Shown: positions 60,001 to 64,000 of the stretch, one piece after another | How the letters are laid out: each line of letters opens with the position of its first letter | Numbering within the stretch: the first letter of the stretch is position 1 | Source of the DNA: Nematostella vectensis | Lineage: Eukaryota; Cnidaria; Anthozoa; Actiniaria; Edwardsiidae | Length of the DNA: 64,000 nt | Assembly (NCBI RefSeq): GCF_932526225.1 | Contig: NC_064041.1 | Coordinates: 12,575,951 to 12,639,950 of the forward strand | Direction: 5' to 3' | The notes under the pieces: model-generated | What the model saw: only the letters and a program-made list of their open reading frames with translations | The model's database searches: none | Told to the model about the DNA's origin: nothing | Translations under genes and position numbers: made by a program

Positions 60001-61708
60001 ATCCTTGCTCCCCTTTCCTTTCCCATGATGCTATTTACAAGGCTTTATTCCTTGCTCATCCTTACTCCCCTTTCCTTTCCCATGATGCTATTTACAAGGC
60101 TTTATTCCTTGCTCATCCTTGCTCCCCTTTCCTTTCCCATGATGCTATTTACAAGGCTTTATTCCTTGCTCATCCTTGCTCCCCTTTCCTTTCCCATGAT
60201 GCTATTTACAAGGCTTTATTCCTTGCTCATCCTTACTCCCCTTTCCTTTCCCATGATGCTATTTACAAGGCTTTATTCCTTGCTCGTCCTTGCTCCCCTT
60301 TCCTTTCCCATGATGCTATTTACAAGGCTTTATTCCTTGCTCATCCTTGCTCCCGTTTCCTTTCCCATGATGCTATTTACAAGGCTTTATTCCTTGCTCG
60401 TCCTTGCTCCCCTTTCCTTTCCCATGATGCTATTTACAAGGCTTTATTCCTTGCTCCTCCTTACTCCCCTTTCCTTTCCCATGATGCTATTTACAAGGCT
60501 TTATTCCTTGCTCATCCTTGCTCCCCTTTCCTTTCCCATGATGCTATTTACAAGGCTTTATTCCTTGCTCATCCTTGCTCCCCTTTCCTTTCCCATGATG
60601 CTATTTACAAGGCTTTATTCCTTGCTCATCCTTACTCCCCTTTCCTTTCCCATGATGCTATTTACAAGGCTTTATTCCTTGCTCATCCTTACTCCCCTTT
60701 CCTTTCCCATGATGCTATTTACAAGTCTTTATTCCTTGCTCATCCTTGCTCCCCTTTCCTTTCCCATGATGCTATTTACAAGTCTTTATTCCTTGCTCAT
60801 CCTTGCTCCCGTTTCCTTTCCCATGATGCTATTTACAAGGCTTTATTCCTTGCTCGTCCTTACTCCCATTTCCTTTCCCATGATGCTATTTACAAGGCTT
60901 TATTCCTTGCTCGTCCTTGCTCCCCTTTCCTTTCTCATGATGCTATTTACAAGGCTTTATTCCTTGCTCATCCTTGCTCCCCTTTCCTTTCCCATGATGC
61001 TATTTACAAGGCTTTATTCCTTGCTCATCCTTGCTCCCCTTTCCTTTCCCATGATGCTATTTACAAGGCTTTATTCCTTGCTTGTCCTTACTCCCCTTTC
61101 CTTTCCCATGATGCTATTTACAAGGCTTTATTCCTTGCTCATCCTTACTCCCCTTTCCTTTCCCATGATGCTATTTACAAGGCTTTATTCCTTGCTCATC
61201 CTTGCTCCCCTTTCCTTTCCCATAATGCTATTTACAAGGCTTTATTCCTTGCTCATCCTTGCTTCCCTTTCCTTTCCCATGATGCTATTTACAAGACTTT
61301 ATTCCTTGCTTGTCCTTGCTCCCCTTTCCTTTCCCATGATGCTATTTACAAGGCTTTATTCCTTGCTCATCCTTGCTCCCCTTTGCTTTCCCATGATGCT
61401 ATTTACAAGGCTTTATTCCTTGCTCATCCTTGCTCCCCTTTCCTTTCCCATGATGCTATTTACAAGGCTTTATTCCTTGCTCATCCTTGCTCCCCTTTCC
61501 TTTCCCATGATGCTATTTACAAGGCTTTATTCCTTGCTTATCCTTGCTCCCCTTTCCTTTCCCATGATGTTATTTACAAGTCGTTATTCCTTTCTCGAGC
61601 TTACTCCCCTTTTCTCATCCCCGTTCTCTTTTCGGTCAAGTCCGTATTCATTGCTCACCCTGGCTCCCTGTGTTCACCCATGTTTTCAGTTTTTCGGCCG
61701 AGTCCATT

Positions 61709-61835
61709 TACCCTGGGCACCAGAGGCTCGAGCTTAACTCCCACAACACGAGCCGCGAAGCGGCGACAACGAGTCGCGACATTCAGTAAAGGGCGCATAG
61801 TAAACAAACGAAGCTCGAGACTGGTACCCAGGGTA
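61709..61835. repeat. Short foldback element with TACCCTGGG termini, copy 2
   Basis: The left end TACCCTGGGCACCAGAGGCT is mirrored by a right end closing in GGTACCCAGGGTA. It is 127 bp, related to the 78-bp copy in SUCO intron 6, and lies immediately after the satellite's right-edge motif. Confidence 0.75.
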
Positions 61836-61849
61836 AAGTCAATGAGGAT

Positions 61850-62270
61850 AACACGAGGAAAATCACACGAGGGAAGATTAGAAGAGGAAAGACCAGAAGA
61901 GGAAAGAACACACGAGGAAAGATCACACAAGGAAAGATCACAAGAGAAAAGATCACATGAGAAAAGACCACACGAGGAAAGATCACACAAGGAAAGATCA
62001 CAAGAGAAAAGATCACATGAGAAAAGACCACACGAGGAAAGATCACATGAGGAAAGATCAGAAGAGGAAAGAACACACGAGGAAAGATCACATAGGAAAT
62101 ATCACATGAGGAAAGACCACATGAAGAAAAAACACAAGAGGAAAGATCAAAAGAGGAAATATCACAAGAGGAAAGATCACATGGGAAAAGATCACATGAG
62201 GAAAGATCAGAAGAGGAAAAATCACATGAGGAAAGATCACATGAATAAAGATAACACTAAGAAAGATTAC
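61850..62270 (+). repeat. Purine-rich 15-bp tandem array
   Basis: Units resemble GAGGAAAGATCACAC, with variants GAGAAAAGATCACAT and GAGGAAAGATCAGAA. The register is mostly 15 bp, so one frame reads as a Glu/Arg/His/Lys five-residue repeat. A block near 61910-61965 is repeated at 61970-62025. The other side of the neighbourhood, the satellite, is pyrimidine-rich on this strand. Confidence 0.85.
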
Positions 62271-62698
62271 ATGGACAGATACATCCCACAGATTACATCC
62301 CATAAACTTAACGTGCAAATATCCAAAAACCGCATTCTATGTGCGGATGTGTAAAAAGCTGTTGCAAAATTTTATTTAATCTAATTCCATGCAAAACTGT
62401 TGCAAGCGGCAGGGTCTCACAGTTTTGTACAAAAAAAATTTGTCATTTAAAACTAGTAAATTTGAAGTTTTCCCACAAATAACACTGTCAGCTTTCGAGT
62501 GATGCTTGGACTTGACGAGAAAAAACAAAGGGCCTGGGAAGGAGATTGGCAATACACCGCGCGCCCTCGTGTTGTCATTGGTGAGCATGATGTCATCGTC
62601 ATACTGGCATAACAAATAACGGTTAATGAAAGTGAAAAGCGGAAGTACAAGCTCAGGATACGGTACGTTGGTAATCGCTTTGTTTGGAAAATGCGTCA
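62271..62698. other. Interval without a supported gene
   Basis: The sequence between the purine array and the MITE shows no exon with splice signals, no RNA gene and no clear repeat structure. Confidence 0.5.
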
Positions 62699-63143
62699 GA
62701 GGGGCCGTCCACACTAACACGGATTCGTTTGGATCCGTATACTTTTTGATACGTTTAAGCCTTCCGTCCACACTAACACGCGCACTGGATCCAGCGAATC
62801 CGGATACTTTTGAAAACGCCGTCGAAAGTGAATCAAAATGAATCCGTATAATTTGGTCCGTAGTGTGGACAGTCGAATCCGTATCAAAATGAAAACGATG
62901 GCGTCATATCGCAGGCGCGTCCGCTGCTTTAAGCATGCGCATATCATAAAAATGACGTTACCCCGTACCTTTCAGCGTCTTCAAACGTCTGAATCATCCG
63001 TGTTAGTGTGAACGGTTGGTTCCAGGCGAACACGCTGCGAAAACGATTCGAACGATAGTGTGGACGCGAATCAAGTGATGCGTTTTAGGCGAAAGAAATC
63101 CGTTTTAGGCGAAAGGAATCCGTGTTAGTGTGAACGACCCCTC
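62699..63143. mobile_element. MITE with GAGGGGCCGTCCACACTAAC-type inverted ends
   Basis: The left end GAGGGGCCGTCCACACTAAC followed by ACGGATTCG is mirrored at the right by CGTGTTAGTGTGAACGACCCC. Internal sub-repeats of CCGTCCACACTAACACG, GTGTGGACAGTCGAATCCG and GCGTTTTAGGCGAAAG give a nested palindromic layout. It is about 445 bp with no coding capacity. No confident target-site duplication could be read. Confidence 0.85.
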
Positions 63144-63699
63144 AAAGCCTTATAAGACAAATGAAAATTCGAAACTGGGTAATAAAGGTAAATGGATTAG
63201 AATAGAGTGTCAGGGCATAAGTTCAATATTTAATTTGTCATTTTATACAAAACAAAGATACATGAACTGTACCTTTTTACTCTACCCGTGCTGTCCAAAT
63301 TCACCAAGTGTGTATCAAAGCGAGATTTTGGTTGGAGTAAGAGGGAAGAAATTGAATTAATAGGCTTAAGATAATGTCTACTATTTGATTTATTTGTCTT
63401 CCGTCAATGCTGCCATGCTACGATGACATTATGTTCTTCAAGACAGGCTAATATGCTTTTAAAATGTCAAGTCCAATATTATGAAAAGAGAATTTAATCC
63501 AGCATTTGCATAGCGATTCACGAAAAGAGGGGTATACTAACCCGGAGATGTCGTTTCATCTGAATAAACCGAGTTTACGCAAAATGTCTTTCATTTTTAA
63601 GGTTCTTATGTTGGAGGCGGTGCTGTATTTAGGACGCAATAGTTGTATTTGCCCAGCTAGTTTCAATATTTACATTTCCAGTTCACTTTTTAGTGCGTA
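63144..63699. other. Interval upstream of the last gene
   Basis: AT-rich sequence follows the MITE. No exon, RNA gene or clear repeat was recognised. The part nearest 63700 should contain the promoter or 5' leader of the right-edge gene. Confidence 0.4.
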
Positions 63700-64000
63700 A
63701 TGGTGCCGAATGAAGGGAACAGAAGACGAACATTACCACTGGTTCCCCCGAAACCGTCGCGAAAAGATGTCCATCTTACACGAAAAATCGTAGAAAAATC
63801 TGAAAATGCCCGACTGAAAGATGAAGATTTGGAGACGAAGCTTCGAGATCGGCGCGTGAAGTCAGGTGAAGATGGGGACTTAAACGACCACGAATATAGA
63901 ACAAGATTATTTATGATTAATTCAAGGTCTCAGCCATTTATAAGCGTTTGGAAGAGATTCGAGAAAGAAAATGCGCCAGGATTACCTCCGAGCCTGCTTG
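63700..64000 (+). CDS. Unrecognised protein, N-terminal 100 codons (partial, open at the right edge)
   Basis: An ATG at 63700 opens 100 codons without a stop up to the window end. The protein begins MVPNEGNRRRTLPLVPPKPS and continues with a charged helical stretch (RKIVEKSENARLKDEDLETK). Later it reads EYRTRLFMINSRSQPF and ISVWKRFEKENAPGLPPSLL. Base composition is less AT-rich than the flanking sequence. No domain is recognised. The Pro/Arg-rich start and the charged helix are compatible with many cytoskeletal or ciliary proteins, but that is only a guess. The start is the first in-frame ATG of the open stretch; an exon boundary may lie beyond the window. Confidence 0.6.
   Translation, partial: MVPNEGNRRRTLPLVPPKPSRKDVHLTRKIVEKSENARLKDEDLETKLRDRRVKSGEDGDLNDHEYRTRLFMINSRSQPFISVWKRFEKENAPGLPPSLL

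Larger units (their letters stand above)
45150..61612 (+). repeat. 16.4-kb satellite array of a 57-bp unit (variant 52 bp)
   Basis: The unit contains CATGATGCTATTTACAAGGC followed by TTTATTCCTTGCTCATCCTT and a pyrimidine-rich linker (GCTCCCCTTTCCTTTCC). The common unit is 57 bp. A 52-bp variant has the linker shortened to GCTTTCCTTTCC. About 285-290 units fit the span. Recurrent point variants are CTCGTCC, CTCGAGC, TTACTCC, AAGTC and GATGTT. The 52-bp form is scattered through 45.7-56.3 kb but almost absent from 56.3-61.4 kb. The plus strand is strongly pyrimidine-biased. Confidence 0.98.

Noticed and set aside
61383-62354. 323-codon frame mixing satellite peptide and charged five-residue repeats
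   Set aside because: It runs through three unrelated repeat structures: satellite, foldback element and 15-bp array. No exon signals are present.

Overview
The window is nuclear DNA from an intron-rich animal. Conserved metazoan genes are split into many exons by GT-AG introns, the introns are AT-rich and carry foldback elements, and there is one very large tandem array. The gene content and the style of the dispersed repeats suggest a cnidarian, probably an anthozoan such as a sea anemone. That placement is an inference; no search was possible.

Layout. (1) 1-5109, minus: the 5' part of a coiled-coil gene that looks like CCDC180; it runs off the left edge. (2) 5665-23990, plus: a 20-exon gene whose reading frame closes exactly (1878 codons plus stop). 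It encodes a Rab-like GTPase, an RCC1-type propeller, a filamin-like repeat, a degenerate Roc domain, a COR domain and a Roco-type C-terminal region. This is the most unusual gene here. Intron 3 carries an old transposon. (3) 23991-25572: spacer with a degenerate tRNA-Lys-like sequence and a foldback element. (4) 25573-28797, minus: a complete three-exon PSMD5, a 19S proteasome assembly chaperone of 505 aa. (5) 29379-43327, plus: a complete eight-exon SUCO/SLP-type SUN-domain gene of 1788 aa. Intron 2 carries a 3.4-kb transposon-like segment. Intron 5 has a 30-bp minisatellite that begins at the splice donor, and intron 7 has a 68-bp minisatellite that ends at the splice acceptor. (6) 43328-45150: spacer with inverted relatives of the satellite edge motif. 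(7) about 45150-61612: a 16.4-kb satellite of roughly 285-290 units of 57 bp (variant 52 bp) with higher-order repeats. (8) 61709-63143: a small foldback element, a 15-bp purine-rich array and a MITE of about 445 bp. (9) 63700-64000, plus: the first exon of an unrecognised gene that continues past the right edge.

The genes form two head-to-head pairs, CCDC180-like with the Rab/RCC1/Roco gene and PSMD5 with SUCO. Each pair has about 0.55-0.58 kb between start codons, which suggests shared promoters. Otherwise the genes belong to unrelated processes: cilium or cytoskeleton, small-GTPase signalling, proteasome assembly and ER membrane. All exon joins were inferred by reading frames across splice signals by eye. 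Junction phases agree throughout, but no transcript evidence was available.
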